DNA of 38,669 nucleotides, taken from positions 1 through 38,669 of IMG/VR virus record IMGVR_UViG_3300046740_000369; one strand, 5' to 3'. Under the pieces are notes generated by a model. That model was given only the letters and a program-made list of their open reading frames with translations. It was not told where the DNA came from and made no database searches. This DNA comes from a virus. Position numbers and translations under genes: made by a program. Shown in pieces: positions 23,366 through 31,775 of the stretch; positions within the stretch are counted from its first letter, which is position 1; the number at the start of each line of letters is the position of its first letter.

Positions 23366-24150
23366 CAATCGTCTACGTCACGACCGGCGCCTGGGGGACC
23401 GGCAGCGGCACGCCCAACAGCGCGGCCCAGGTCGACGGCAATTTCCACGACGTCGATCAGCGTATCGTCGCGCTGAACGCCGACCTGGCCGAAGGCAAGC
23501 GCATCGACAACATCACTTACGACGCCAACAGCATGACGGTCCATTTTACCGATGGGTCGTCGCAGACCATCCCGCTGCCGATTGCCGTCATCACCTATGT
23601 GGGACAGTGGACGAACAGCACGCCTTACTTCCGCGGGCAAATGGTCTCGGTGCCTGGCTTCGGCATGTACCAGGTGCTCGTCGACCACATGACGCCTGCG
23701 TTGCCCGCGGCCTTCGACCCGAATGCAACGGATGGGACGAACCCGCTCTATTCGTTCTGGATGCCGCTGTATGATGTCAACTACGACGCGGCTATCTTTG
23801 TGCCCGGCAGCATCCAGCGCGCGGCGGACGAGCTGCTGTTCCAGGCAGTCGCCGGCCGGACCATGCGGCTCGTGAGCGGCAATGCCCACGCCTATGCCTA
23901 TCTGGATGCCGGCATTGCGAGCGGCACCAACATCACCCTGGCGATCGAGAAGAACCGGGTCCAGATCGGCACCATCACCTTCGCTGCCGGCGGGCTTGAC
24001 AGCGGCGGCGGCAAGGCGGGCTCGTTCAACATTCCGGCCACCGTCGATTTTGCCGAGGGCGACAAGTATGCGCTGCGGGTGCTGTCGTCCACCAACGCCG
24101 CGCCGACAGGACTATCGGTTACGCTGCCGTTCCTGCGCACGGACATCTGA
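23362..24150 (+). CDS. tail fibre-like protein
   Basis: A 262-residue protein. The N-terminus (GAWGTGSGTPNSAAQVDGNF then HDVDQRIVAL) is a fibre-attachment pattern. The middle has IAVITYVGQWTNSTPYFRGQ, then MVSVPGFGMYQVLVDHMTPA, the W-x-x-x-x-x-Y-x-x-x-x-x-V ... Y-x-V motif common in fibre beta-domains. The C-terminal half is beta-sandwich-like. It is coupled to both neighbours and probably forms part of the host-binding tip. Confidence 0.65.
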   Translation: MTIVYVTTGAWGTGSGTPNSAAQVDGNFHDVDQRIVALNADLAEGKRIDNITYDANSMTVHFTDGSSQTIPLPIAVITYVGQWTNSTPYFRGQMVSVPGFGMYQVLVDHMTPALPAAFDPNATDGTNPLYSFWMPLYDVNYDAAIFVPGSIQRAADELLFQAVAGRTMRLVSGNAHAYAYLDAGIASGTNITLAIEKNRVQIGTITFAAGGLDSGGGKAGSFNIPATVDFAEGDKYALRVLSSTNAAPTGLSVTLPFLRTDI

Positions 24151-25199
24151 TGGCGGGCAACGTTGGTCCGTATTCCCAGGACGTCCTGACGCGCATCTAC
24201 AATGTGCAATGGGGCGGCGGCGGCGTGTTCATCGCGATTAGCCGAGACGGGAATATCTACTATCTGAACCTGGACGGGCAAGATGAGCCGGCCTGGGAAG
24301 ACCTCGGCACCCTGGGCCTTGTCGAAGGCACAGATCCTTTCCTCCCGTATCCTTCGGCCTGTTCCTATGGGTTGGTTACTGGCGAGGATGACAACACTGA
24401 ACCGGCGTTTGTCATCGTGGCAGGCGGCGGAAACACCACCTCGCCCGGCATCATCCTGGCGTCGAGCGACGGCAAGAACTGGTCGCGTGTGCATACCTTC
24501 TTCAAAGGGGGCGACACCTCTCGGGGTGAAACTGTCTGGGCCGTCGTGTGGGACGATTTGGACGAGGCTGCACCGGGGTTCTACGCGGCCGGACACACCT
24601 CGGATATTTCCGACCACTGGATGAGCCAAACCGATGTCCTGTTTTCCTCTCCCGATGGGTTTGCCTGGGGAGAAGGCGGCAGCAATGAAACACGGATCGA
24701 TTCTGGTGAGGGGATACCGTTCCCGCCTTGGCCCCCGGATTCAGCCGGCCTGCTGGACCGGCACTGCAACAAGAGGGTGTTGACTGTCGAAGGTTACGGC
24801 ACGCCGGACGGTAATTATGGTTACGATAAAACCGAAAAGCAGCTTTTGATCAAACCAAACGACCCGATGTCCATCGACTATCTTTTCGGTGATGCCCTCG
24901 GCAGCGCTGGTTCCGGAATTACCGTGGAGTTCTCTGGCGAGGGCGACGCGCCGGAAATCCCCCTGGATGTCGGGCTCACGGTAGTGACCTGCGTGGCCAC
25001 TGCCGGCGGCAGGTGGGTGGTTGCCGGTGGGACTGCAGATCCCGCCGGGGGTAATCAGCCGCCAGCCGGAGGCGGCAAGTCCGAGGCCGCGGTCCTGTGG
25101 ACTGACGCGGACGGGAAACCGGTTTGGAAGCGGGTCGATCCGCCCGGTACCAACATGATCATAGCCATGTGCGGCGGTCTCTTGAGCGAGAGCGGCTAA
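24150..25199 (+). CDS. beta-propeller-like tail fibre protein
   Basis: A 349-residue protein. Repeated blade-like motifs are visible: VQWGGGGVFIAISRDGNIYY, GIILASSDGKNWSRVHTFF, DVLFSSPDGFAWGEGG and AAVLWTDADGKPVWKRV. The (S/T)-x-D-G-x-x-W pattern is the Asp-box/BNR signature of sialidase-like propellers, often carbohydrate binding in phage fibres. No catalytic set is evident, so binding is more likely than cleavage. Confidence 0.65.
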   Translation: MAGNVGPYSQDVLTRIYNVQWGGGGVFIAISRDGNIYYLNLDGQDEPAWEDLGTLGLVEGTDPFLPYPSACSYGLVTGEDDNTEPAFVIVAGGGNTTSPGIILASSDGKNWSRVHTFFKGGDTSRGETVWAVVWDDLDEAAPGFYAAGHTSDISDHWMSQTDVLFSSPDGFAWGEGGSNETRIDSGEGIPFPPWPPDSAGLLDRHCNKRVLTVEGYGTPDGNYGYDKTEKQLLIKPNDPMSIDYLFGDALGSAGSGITVEFSGEGDAPEIPLDVGLTVVTCVATAGGRWVVAGGTADPAGGNQPPAGGGKSEAAVLWTDADGKPVWKRVDPPGTNMIIAMCGGLLSESG

Positions 25200-25661
25200 G
25201 TGCTCGTCTGTAACGTCAGCCAGAGCGCGCGGCGGGCGGCGATCGCGGCCGACCTCGCCGAGGCTGCTGCAGCAAGGGATTCGCCAGGCACCGGCAACGT
25301 CGTCTTCGCCACGTTGGTCGACGACCCGGCCTCGGTCGGGGATCACATCGACGCCTTCCTCGGGCAGATCATGCGCGAGGCGGCGACAGCCGCAGCCACC
25401 GTCAATGCCGGGCTGGTCTACGCGGTAGCCGTCGTCGAGGCGGTCACTGCGGCCGACCACGCCTCGGGGGCCGTGCCGACCGTCTGGAGCGCCGCGGTGG
25501 TGGAAGCCGCCACTGCAGCGGCCACGCAAAGCGCGACGGCGAGCGCGGGCGGCGTCATGCGGAATGCAATGATCTCTGGGATATCGCCAGTGCAAGTGAA
25601 TTCCGGTGTGCCGCCCATCAAGAGCTCGCGATTGAGCTCGGGAACAGCGTTAGGAGCATAA
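25200..25661 (+). CDS. Ala-rich phage protein of unknown role
   Basis: A 153-residue protein with a GTG start immediately after the preceding stop. It has internal repeats of an A-x-V-V-E-A-x-(T/S)-A-A-D motif (AAVVEAATAAATQSATASAG; VAVVEAVTAADHASGAVPT), and VVFATLVDDPASVGDHIDAF. Low complexity and probably extended or helical. Similar repeats occur in fibre-region proteins of rhizobial phages, from memory. Function unknown. Confidence 0.55.
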   Translation: MLVCNVSQSARRAAIAADLAEAAAARDSPGTGNVVFATLVDDPASVGDHIDAFLGQIMREAATAAATVNAGLVYAVAVVEAVTAADHASGAVPTVWSAAVVEAATAAATQSATASAGGVMRNAMISGISPVQVNSGVPPIKSSRLSSGTALGA

Positions 25662-25665
25662 GCCT

Positions 25666-27459
25666 TTGGCCCTCGTCGATTCCACATGGTACTGCTCGTC
25701 CGTTGCCTACGCAGCGGTTACAGCCAGACCACAAAATACCAGTGTGGCTGCTGGAGTTGTGCGCCGGCAGTTCACCGCACCCGCGGTCAACTCGGAGCGA
25801 TGTTTCATTTGCATAATCGCGGGCACGACCGGCAACGTCACCGACGCGACGTGGGTGCTTACGCGCGGGGCCAAGACGGTGGACGGCACCGCGACCTGGC
25901 AGGAGTGCACTGGGCAACCCGCCGTCAACGGCGACTTGGCCAGCACGGCAACCTGGGCGCAAGTGAAGGCGGCAACGCCCGCCGTGCTCGGGCAGATCAT
26001 CAAGCGCAGCAGCGGCGCGAGCTACCAGATCTGCACGACGGCGGGGGCCATGAGTGCTTCCGAACCAGCGTTTTCCGACACGGCTGGAACTATCACCACG
26101 GACACGACGGCGGTGTGGACAAGTCTCGGCCCGGTCGGCAACTTCCCGGCCTGGGGCGCCCCGCATGCCAGGTTGGCGAACGCCTGCGCCGCCACCTGGG
26201 GCGCGGCCGGGAACAAGTTTTACATCGCCGACAATCACGCCGAGACGCAGGCAACCAATCTGACATTGACGAGTCCGGCGACTGCGACTGCGCCGACCTT
26301 TGGCGTCTGTGTTGATCGGACTGCCGCGCTGCCGCCGGTCGAGGCCAATTACAATACTGGGGCCGCGATTGCGACGACAGGAGCTACAACACTTTCGATA
26401 ACCGGCCTGACCACGGGAACTTGTTATTATCAAGGGTTGTCGTTTTCTGCGGGAGATGGATCGGGTAGCTCGTCCATTCTGGCGTTGGGCACAACCACTC
26501 CTTTAACCTCTGTTTACAAGAATTGTAAATTTATCTTGGGAAACTCGAATGCCGCGTCTTTGATCACTTTAGGAATCAACACAGGAACATGCGATCTTGT
26601 GATGGATAATTGCGCCTTGCAGTTTGCGGCGACCGGGCAAACGGCCCGGCTTTACGGTGGCAACATTCAATGGCGCAATACGGCGTCGCCGTTCTTGGGC
26701 GCAACACTGCCAACGGTTTTGTTTACGACGAGCGGCTCACCGCAAAGCACTTCTTTGGTTTGTCGTGGTGTGGATTTTTCGGCTTTTTCCGGTCAACTGC
26801 TTTCCAACAATCCGAGCTATCCGCCGCTTGTATTTGAGGATTGCAAATTCAATGCATCGATGACCCGGTATGGGACAACGACCCAAGGATACGGTACAAC
26901 TCCTGTGATCACCGTGCGCTGCGACTCGGGCGCCACCAATTATAAAAGCACCCGCGACGAGTATGCTGGCACGCAAACCACCGAAACATCGGTCACCCGT
27001 GTTGGCGGCGCCACCGATGGCACGACACCATCCAGCGACAAGATCGTGACCAATGCGCAGGCCGCGTTGCTGACGCCCTATCGCATGCTGCCGCTGGCGA
27101 TCTGGAACGAGGTCACAGGCGCTGATGTGACGGTCACGGTCTACGGCACCGTCAACAGCGCATCGCTGCCGAACAACGATGAGCTGTGGATGGACGTGCA
27201 GTATCTCGGCAGTTCGGGCTCGCCCATCGCATCGTTCAAGACGACGTGCAAGTCGCATCCGCTGGCGGCCAACGCGGCGGTGTCCTCGGACGGCAGCACC
27301 TGGAACGGCGGCGGCTCGGGCGCCGGCTGGTCGCCGTTCAAGCTGGTCGCCACGCTGACCTCGCCGCAGCCGGCGATGAAGGGCTTCATCTACATCAACG
27401 TGCGCGCGGCCAAGGTGAGCACGACGTACTACATCGATCCGCTGCCGGCGCTCACATGA
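25666..27459 (+). CDS. tail spike-like protein (beta-helix)
   Basis: A 597-residue protein with a TTG start 9 bases after AGGAG. The body has many Thr/Ser/Gly/Asn beta-strand repeats with stacked CxF/CKF turns (YKNCKFILGNSNAASLITLG; MDNCALQFAATGQTARLYGG; FEDCKFNASMTRYG), typical of a right-handed beta-helix spike. The last about 100 residues are a beta-sandwich (VTVYGTVNSASLPNNDELWM; GFIYINVRAAKVSTTYYIDP). About 26380-26890 is visibly lower in GC than either flank, which suggests an exchanged receptor-binding section. Host recognition is the likely job; enzymatic activity is not shown. Confidence 0.7.
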   Translation: MALVDSTWYCSSVAYAAVTARPQNTSVAAGVVRRQFTAPAVNSERCFICIIAGTTGNVTDATWVLTRGAKTVDGTATWQECTGQPAVNGDLASTATWAQVKAATPAVLGQIIKRSSGASYQICTTAGAMSASEPAFSDTAGTITTDTTAVWTSLGPVGNFPAWGAPHARLANACAATWGAAGNKFYIADNHAETQATNLTLTSPATATAPTFGVCVDRTAALPPVEANYNTGAAIATTGATTLSITGLTTGTCYYQGLSFSAGDGSGSSSILALGTTTPLTSVYKNCKFILGNSNAASLITLGINTGTCDLVMDNCALQFAATGQTARLYGGNIQWRNTASPFLGATLPTVLFTTSGSPQSTSLVCRGVDFSAFSGQLLSNNPSYPPLVFEDCKFNASMTRYGTTTQGYGTTPVITVRCDSGATNYKSTRDEYAGTQTTETSVTRVGGATDGTTPSSDKIVTNAQAALLTPYRMLPLAIWNEVTGADVTVTVYGTVNSASLPNNDELWMDVQYLGSSGSPIASFKTTCKSHPLAANAAVSSDGSTWNGGGSGAGWSPFKLVATLTSPQPAMKGFIYINVRAAKVSTTYYIDPLPALT

Positions 27460-27481
27460 CGATCTTCCAAAGGAGATACCC

Positions 27482-28066
27482 ATGACCGATGAACGCGCGC
27501 AGGCGCGCGAATGCAACGACGCGTCCGTTGTCCGCGGATCTGGCCTCGGCGAACATGCCGAGGCGCATGGCCGCTATGAGGTCGAATGCATCGGCGCGGA
27601 CGGCAAGCTCAAATGGCGCGAGGTGATCGACAACGTCATCGCCACCGTCGGCAAGAACTTGATGCTGGATACCGCCTTTGCCGGTGCGGCCTACACCGTG
27701 GTCGGGCCGTACATGGGACTGATCTCGTCGACGTCCTACACGGCGGTCGCGGCCGGCGACACCATGGCATCCCATGCGGGATGGCTCGAGGCCGGCGGCG
27801 CCAACACCCCGGCCTACAGCGGCAACCGCCAGACCGCGGTGTGGTCGGCCGCCTCGGCGGGATCGAAGGCGCTGTCGCCCGTGCTGTCGTTCGCCATCAC
27901 CAGCACCGGAACCGTCAAGGGCGCGTTTCTGGTCTTCGGCGCCGGCGCGGTTGCCACCAAGGATAACACCGGCGGCGTGTTGTGGAGTGCCGGCACGTTC
28001 TCGACCGGCGACAAGGCGGTGGTCAATGGCGACACATTAAACGTGAACTATAGTACAAGCCTTTGA
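27482..28066 (+). CDS. virion surface / fibre-associated protein
   Basis: A 194-residue protein with a strong ribosome site (AAAGGAGAT). YEVECIGADGKLKWREVIDN, then VIATVGKNLMLDTAFAG and YMGLISSTSYTAVAAGDTM then ASHAGWLE are a pattern I recognise from phage structural proteins in fibre regions (K-W-x-(E/D)-x-x-x-N-x-V-x-T-x-G-K-N). The C-terminal half is beta-rich. Role uncertain: fibre tip, decoration or fibre assembly. Confidence 0.65.
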   Translation: MTDERAQARECNDASVVRGSGLGEHAEAHGRYEVECIGADGKLKWREVIDNVIATVGKNLMLDTAFAGAAYTVVGPYMGLISSTSYTAVAAGDTMASHAGWLEAGGANTPAYSGNRQTAVWSAASAGSKALSPVLSFAITSTGTVKGAFLVFGAGAVATKDNTGGVLWSAGTFSTGDKAVVNGDTLNVNYSTSL

Positions 28067-28076
28067 TAAGGGTGCC

Positions 28077-29027
28077 ATGCTCAAAGTTGTGATATCGTCC
28101 GGCCACGGTCTCTACGTTCGCGGCGCCTGCGGCATCCTCGACGAGGTCGACGAGGCGCGCAGGGTCGTCAACCGCGTAGCGGAGGAGCTGCAGAGTCGGG
28201 GCACCGACGTGATGGTGTTTCACGACAACAGCAGCAAGAGTCAGAACGAGAACCTGAATGCGATCGTGAATTTCCACAACGCGCAAGAACGCGACTTGGA
28301 TGTGAGTTGCCACTTCAACGCCTATGAGCAGGTCGATAAGCCGATGGGCGTCGAGGTGCTCTACGTGACGCAAGAGGCGCTCGCCGCCGAGATGTCGGCC
28401 GCCATCGCGTCCTGCGGCTTCATCAATCGCGGCGCCAAGCGGCGCACCGACTTGTTCTTCCTCAACAACACCGAGAAGCCGGCGATCTTGCTCGAGGTCT
28501 GTTTCGTCGACAGCGAGGCCGATGCCAAGCTCTACGAGGCGAAGTTCCTTGACATCTGCGCGGCCATTGCCGACGAGCTCGGCGGCGAGCCGTTGGATGG
28601 CATCGCCGAGGCGCCGGCGCCGTTGTTCAAGGCTACCGGCAAGTGTTCGAGCTTCGGCGGCCCGGACGACACCGGCGTGTCGGCGAGCGAGGGCCTCGCT
28701 TTCATCTCGGATGTGATGCAGGCGCCGCATCTGTTTTTGCCGTATCAGCCAGAGGGGACGACCGGCCTGGCGCGGAGGCTCAATCCGTATATCCACTACT
28801 GCGCCGCGCGCTGGGACTACAACGTCACGTCGAAGGCCATGATGCGCGAAGAGATCGCGCTGGTGCGCGCGGGCGGCATCGAGCTGACGGCATTCCCGGC
28901 CGACTGGGGGCCGAACGAGAATACCGGCCGGGTGGCCGATCTCAGCCCTGGCCTGCTGGCCGACCTCGGGCTCAAGACCGACGACGAGGTCGAGGTCATC
29001 TTTCCGTACCGGCGGCCCGAGCCGTAA
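28077..29027 (+). CDS. endolysin: N-acetylmuramoyl-L-alanine amidase with extra C-terminal domain
   Basis: A 316-residue protein. Residues about 1-175 are an Amidase_3 domain with its zinc ligands in VVISSGHGLYVRG, VDEARRVVNRVA and DVSCHFNAYEQ, and the catalytic Glu in PAILLEVCFVDSEAD. It cuts the amide bond between muramic acid and the stem peptide. Residues about 190-316 are a second domain (CSSFGGPDDTGVSASEGLAF; LFLPYQPEGTTGLARRLNPY; GRVADLSPGLLADLGLKTDD), which resembles a double-psi beta-barrel type module common in rhizobial phage lysins. No signal peptide is seen, so a holin is required. Confidence 0.9.
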   Translation: MLKVVISSGHGLYVRGACGILDEVDEARRVVNRVAEELQSRGTDVMVFHDNSSKSQNENLNAIVNFHNAQERDLDVSCHFNAYEQVDKPMGVEVLYVTQEALAAEMSAAIASCGFINRGAKRRTDLFFLNNTEKPAILLEVCFVDSEADAKLYEAKFLDICAAIADELGGEPLDGIAEAPAPLFKATGKCSSFGGPDDTGVSASEGLAFISDVMQAPHLFLPYQPEGTTGLARRLNPYIHYCAARWDYNVTSKAMMREEIALVRAGGIELTAFPADWGPNENTGRVADLSPGLLADLGLKTDDEVEVIFPYRRPEP

Positions 29028-29043
29028 AACAGGGGCGCCGTCA

Positions 29044-29346
29044 ATGCCGATCGAAACAACCGGGCAGGTGGCAAGCGACGCGGTCAAGGCGATGCAGTCG
29101 CAGCCGTTGGCCATCGCGTTGCTGGTGGTCAATGTCGGCTTCCTGGGGTTCGCCGCCTATGTGCTCGGCGAAGTCGCCAGCAACGCGAGCGAGCGTAACA
29201 AGGGGCAGACCGAGCTGATCGGCAAGCTGGTCACCGACATTCGTGACTGCCGGCAGGGGCCGGCCGACCAGCGAACCGAGCTAGGTGATCTGCCCGCCCT
29301 GGGCAACCCGCCGATGCCGCAGCGAAGGCCGGCTGACGCGCCCTGA
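29044..29346 (+). CDS. single-span membrane protein next to the endolysin
   Basis: A 100-residue protein. Residues about 22-45 (PLAIALLVVNVGFLGFAAYV) form one membrane helix, followed by a charged helical stretch with one Cys (KLVTDIRDCRQG) and a Pro-rich tail (GNPPMPQRRPADAP). Size, topology and position 17 bases after the amidase fit a lysis helper: a pinholin-like or inner-membrane spanin-like protein. There is no lipobox and no second spanin nearby, so the assignment stays open. Confidence 0.65.
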   Translation: MPIETTGQVASDAVKAMQSQPLAIALLVVNVGFLGFAAYVLGEVASNASERNKGQTELIGKLVTDIRDCRQGPADQRTELGDLPALGNPPMPQRRPADAP

Positions 29347-29374
29347 ATTGACGTCCCCGCAGGGTTTACATTTT
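29341..29374 (+). terminator. possible weak terminator after the late operon
   Basis: CCCTG (29341-29345) can pair with CAGGG (29360-29364), followed by TTTACATTTT. The 5-bp stem and interrupted T-run make it weak, but it is in the right place: overlapping the last late gene's stop and before the attP region. Confidence 0.3.
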
Positions 29375-29412
29375 ATAAGGAAGCCCAATGTTTTCGCTGG
29401 TGGATTAAAGGC

Positions 29413-29532
29413 GGGTTGACACGATTTCGTATTTAGAATCAATTTCATAGCAGTCCCGTCGCTCCCGCCACGCAGGTCAAAAGCGTAGTAAAATCAAACA
29501 GGGTTGACACCTCGGCGATCGAGGTTTGACAC
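29413..29532. other. attP: candidate phage attachment site (attP)
   Basis: A core CAGTCCCGTCGCTCCCGCCA (29451-29470) reads like the 3' end of a tRNA gene: CCCGT as the T-stem 3' strand, CGCTCCC as the acceptor 3' strand, G discriminator, then CCA. Around it are three direct repeats of GG(G/T)TTGACAC: 29413-29422 on one side, 29501-29510 and 29523-29532 on the other, the last two 22 bases apart. That is the layout of a core with integrase arm sites. A 6-bp inverted repeat, ACCTCG-gcgat-CGAGGT (29509-29525), lies between the right-hand repeats. The integrase operon ends immediately to the right. No gene is seen in 29347-29536. Confidence 0.55.
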
Positions 29533-29536
29533 TTGG

Positions 29537-30010
29537 TCATGCAGTTTTGTTCTCGGTGGGCTCGCAAGCCGCGTCGATTTTTCCGGCCAGTTCGCGTAGC
29601 CGTGCAGCAACTTTGCTGCAACGCTCTATCGATTCCACGTCTTCGATTTTTCCCGTCTCCGGGCTCACGAGCAAATCGATCAAGCCATTGACCGCGCCTT
29701 CAAGCGAGCAGGCATACTGGCACCAATCGCCCCCTTGTTCTGCGAGCGGCAGCCCGACGTAGAGCGTCGCCGGATCAGAGACCGCTGGCCCGCCGCACCC
29801 GTCGCCGGTACTCCATGCGAAGGGAAAGTGCAGATATGGCGGCGACTCCTCGAACGCCATCCGCACGATGTCGGTGACCGCCTGCATTACTATTTCGTTG
29901 AGCCTCTGGCCGTCGTCGCTCTCCCAGAGTTGCCAAGTACGCAGGTCGATCGGCGGTGATCCAGGAACGGGGACCATTTCCTCATCAGGCATTTCCTCAT
30001 CATCAGGCAT
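29537..30010 (-). CDS. hypothetical protein downstream of integrase
   Basis: A 157-residue acidic protein. The N-terminus repeats an acidic Met unit (MPDDEEMPDEEM). It has WQLWESDDGQRLNEIVMQAV, FPFAWSTGDGCGGPAVSD, then a C-terminal helical coil (VESIERCSKVAARLRELAGK). The start overlaps the integrase stop (ATGA), so it is translated with integrase, and its stop abuts the candidate attP. No family recognised. The only gene between integrase and attP, so a link to recombination is conceivable but unproven. Confidence 0.6.
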   Translation of the reverse strand: MPDDEEMPDEEMVPVPGSPPIDLRTWQLWESDDGQRLNEIVMQAVTDIVRMAFEESPPYLHFPFAWSTGDGCGGPAVSDPATLYVGLPLAEQGGDWCQYACSLEGAVNGLIDLLVSPETGKIEDVESIERCSKVAARLRELAGKIDAACEPTENKTA

Positions 30011-31041
30011 CAGCTAAACCTCGCCAGCGTCCGGGCCATGCCCTCGTCGGCCATCTTGGCCCGGTTCGCCGCCCGCACGTAGGTGCGGATCTCCCGCATG
30101 TCCTGATGACCGCTGACCGAGGCGATGAAGTCCTCCGAGCACCCGGCCTGCGCCATCCGGCGCAACATTGCCTTGCGCAACCCATGCGCCCGGCAGCCGT
30201 CCGGCAGCCCAGCGTCGCGGCAACGGTCGCGCCACCAGTTTCCAAATCCGGCCGCAGTGAACGGCGCGCCCGCGCCGGTGACGATGAAGGTTCGGATGCC
30301 CAATGTCGGCGTCGCCTCGATGACCTCGGCGAGTTGCGGTGCGATCGGGATGTCCATCGGCACCCGGCCCTTGGATTGCACGTAGACCAGTCGGCCGGTT
30401 CTGGTGTTGGCGGGGCCAAGGTGGATGACGTCCTCGCGGCGCACCGCGGTGTAGAGCAGGAGCGCGAGCGCGAGCCGCGGCTTGGAGCCGACCGGCCAGT
30501 GCGACTCGAAGAGCTCGAGCTCCTCCTCGGACCAGGAGTGGTGCCCCTCGACCTTCCCGCGCTTGACGTTTGCGATGCCCGTCACCGGGTTGTCGGGACG
30601 CCAGCCGCGATCCTTCGCGAAGTCGAACAGCAGGCGAAGGTTGCGTTTCAGGTTGCGCTGCGCGCCGGGCAGGCCAGCCTTGCCGTCGAGGATGATGCGG
30701 ACGTGCTGTTGCTGGAGCAGCCGAACCGGCTTGGTGCCGTGCTGCTGGCAGAAGCGGCGTAGGATGTTGCGGTCGTTCGCCTGCGTCACCGGGCGGTTTT
30801 TCAGGAATTGATCCGATCGCATGTAATCCGAGACCAGCGCATCGATGCTGCCGGCCAGCACCCGCAGCGGGGCAGGGGGCTCGGCGCTCGCGAGCGCCAA
30901 CTGGTACGCGGCCATAAAGGCTTCGGAGCCGGGACGATCCGGCAACGCCACGCGGGCGCAGCCCTTGCGGCGGAAGTAGAACCGCAGGGTGCCGTGGCGG
31001 TCACGGAACCTTTGTACGAAGCGCAGTTCGATCCTTGCCAT
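30010..31041 (-). CDS. int: tyrosine-family site-specific integrase
   Basis: A 343-residue protein. The catalytic set is complete: Arg201 (TAVRRED), Lys224 (VQSKG), His286 and Arg289 (HGLRK), His312 (SGHQD) and Tyr321 (IRTYVRAA). The N-terminal arm-binding and core-binding domains occupy residues about 1-165. It catalyses integration of the circular phage into the host chromosome through a covalent 3'-phosphotyrosine. Start set at the ATG of MARIEL, with GAGG about 9 bases upstream; earlier in-frame starts lie within the previous gene. It overlaps the preceding small gene by 41 bases, which suggests coupled translation. Confidence 0.93.
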   Translation of the reverse strand: MARIELRFVQRFRDRHGTLRFYFRRKGCARVALPDRPGSEAFMAAYQLALASAEPPAPLRVLAGSIDALVSDYMRSDQFLKNRPVTQANDRNILRRFCQQHGTKPVRLLQQQHVRIILDGKAGLPGAQRNLKRNLRLLFDFAKDRGWRPDNPVTGIANVKRGKVEGHHSWSEEELELFESHWPVGSKPRLALALLLYTAVRREDVIHLGPANTRTGRLVYVQSKGRVPMDIPIAPQLAEVIEATPTLGIRTFIVTGAGAPFTAAGFGNWWRDRCRDAGLPDGCRAHGLRKAMLRRMAQAGCSEDFIASVSGHQDMREIRTYVRAANRAKMADEGMARTLARFS

Positions 31042-31219
31042 CCCGCAAAACCTCATTCCAAGGGTTGTCGCCGTCCGCGCTGACAGGCGCGTCGAGCGTC
31101 GAGACAACGATCTCGCCGTCGGGGCGGATCACCACCTGAACCGCGACCTTGGCCTTGCCCGCCGCCTTGAAAATGCGGGCAATATCGGCCTCACGGAATC
31201 TGGCGGCAGCACGCGACAT
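31001..31219 (-). CDS. small conserved protein upstream of integrase
   Basis: A 72-residue protein: MSRAAARFREADIARIFKAA, then VAVQVVIRPDGEIVVSTLD, and ending NPWNEVLRDGKD. The A-x-F-x-E-A-D-x-x-R-x-x-K-A-A ... V-x-I-x-P-D-G-x-I-V-V ... N-P-W-(D/N)-E-V-L pattern is familiar as the small gene overlapping tyrosine integrases in rhizobial prophages. Start at 31219, 6 bases after GAAAGG. It could be a recombination directionality factor or an integrase cofactor; no HTH is evident, so this is only inference from position. Confidence 0.7.
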   Translation of the reverse strand: MSRAAARFREADIARIFKAAGKAKVAVQVVIRPDGEIVVSTLDAPVSADGDNPWNEVLRDGKDRTALRTKVP

Positions 31220-31281
31220 CGTCAGCCTTTCGCCCTTACTCAACTTTTACGGGGCCTGGAACCGGGGTCTGGGGACAACTG

Positions 31282-31386
31282 TCAGGGGAAGATCAGCACC
31301 AGCAGCACGGCGACCGTTGACATCGCCACGACAGCAGCGACGGTCAGGCTCATGATCTGGGTGGCCGACAGGTCGTAGATGTTCAT
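31282..31386 (-). CDS. 34-residue membrane peptide
   Basis: MNIYDLSATQIMSLTVAAVV, then AMSTVAVLLVLIFP and stop. One hydrophobic span follows a short polar N-terminus. GGAGG is 5 bases before the ATG, an ideal ribosome site. It lies 12 bases after the secreted-protein gene on the same strand. Probably real despite its length; function unknown. Confidence 0.6.
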   Translation of the reverse strand: MNIYDLSATQIMSLTVAAVVAMSTVAVLLVLIFP

Positions 31387-31398
31387 TGGCAACCTCCG

Positions 31399-31758
31399 TC
31401 ACCGATTGCAGCGCCACGAGCGGCCGTTGTTGTAGTAGCTCCGGCCTTTGCCGCGGCAGATATCTGGCTCTCGTTTCGCAGGCTTAGGGGCAGCAGCGGC
31501 AACGACCGGCTTTGGTTGTTCCTCAGCCGGCGAAGAGACCCGCATCGCCTGGACCGGCAGTGTGAAGACGGGCTCTGATGGGAACGCCTGATAGCTCTCG
31601 GTGATCACACGCACGGGTGTCGGCAGAGGCATCGTGAACGGCTTGGGCGCGACGGCTTTGTCGGTCTTGACCGGGGGGGGCTTCGCCTTCGGCACGCTGG
31701 GTGTTGGCGACAGCATCAGGGCGAAAAACATCAGCGCGACTACGATTGCTTGGCGCAT
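31399..31758 (-). CDS. secreted Pro-rich protein with C-terminal Cys motif
   Basis: A 119-residue protein. Residues 1-20 (RQAIVVALMFFALMLSPTP) are a signal peptide. The middle is a Pro/Ala/Lys-rich linker (PKAKPPPVKTDKAVAPKPF; PVVAAAAPKPAKREP). The C-terminus DICRGKGRSYYNNGRSWRCN has two cysteines framing G-R-S-(Y/W) repeats. AAGGA is 7 bases before the ATG. The Cys-Arg-Gly ... G-R-S-W-R-C pattern occurs in small exported proteins of Bradyrhizobium-like bacteria, from memory. It is likely a prophage-expressed host-surface (moron) protein; the role is unknown. Confidence 0.65.
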   Translation of the reverse strand: MRQAIVVALMFFALMLSPTPSVPKAKPPPVKTDKAVAPKPFTMPLPTPVRVITESYQAFPSEPVFTLPVQAMRVSSPAEEQPKPVVAAAAPKPAKREPDICRGKGRSYYNNGRSWRCNR

Positions 31759-31775
31759 GATGGTCCTTGTTTAAT

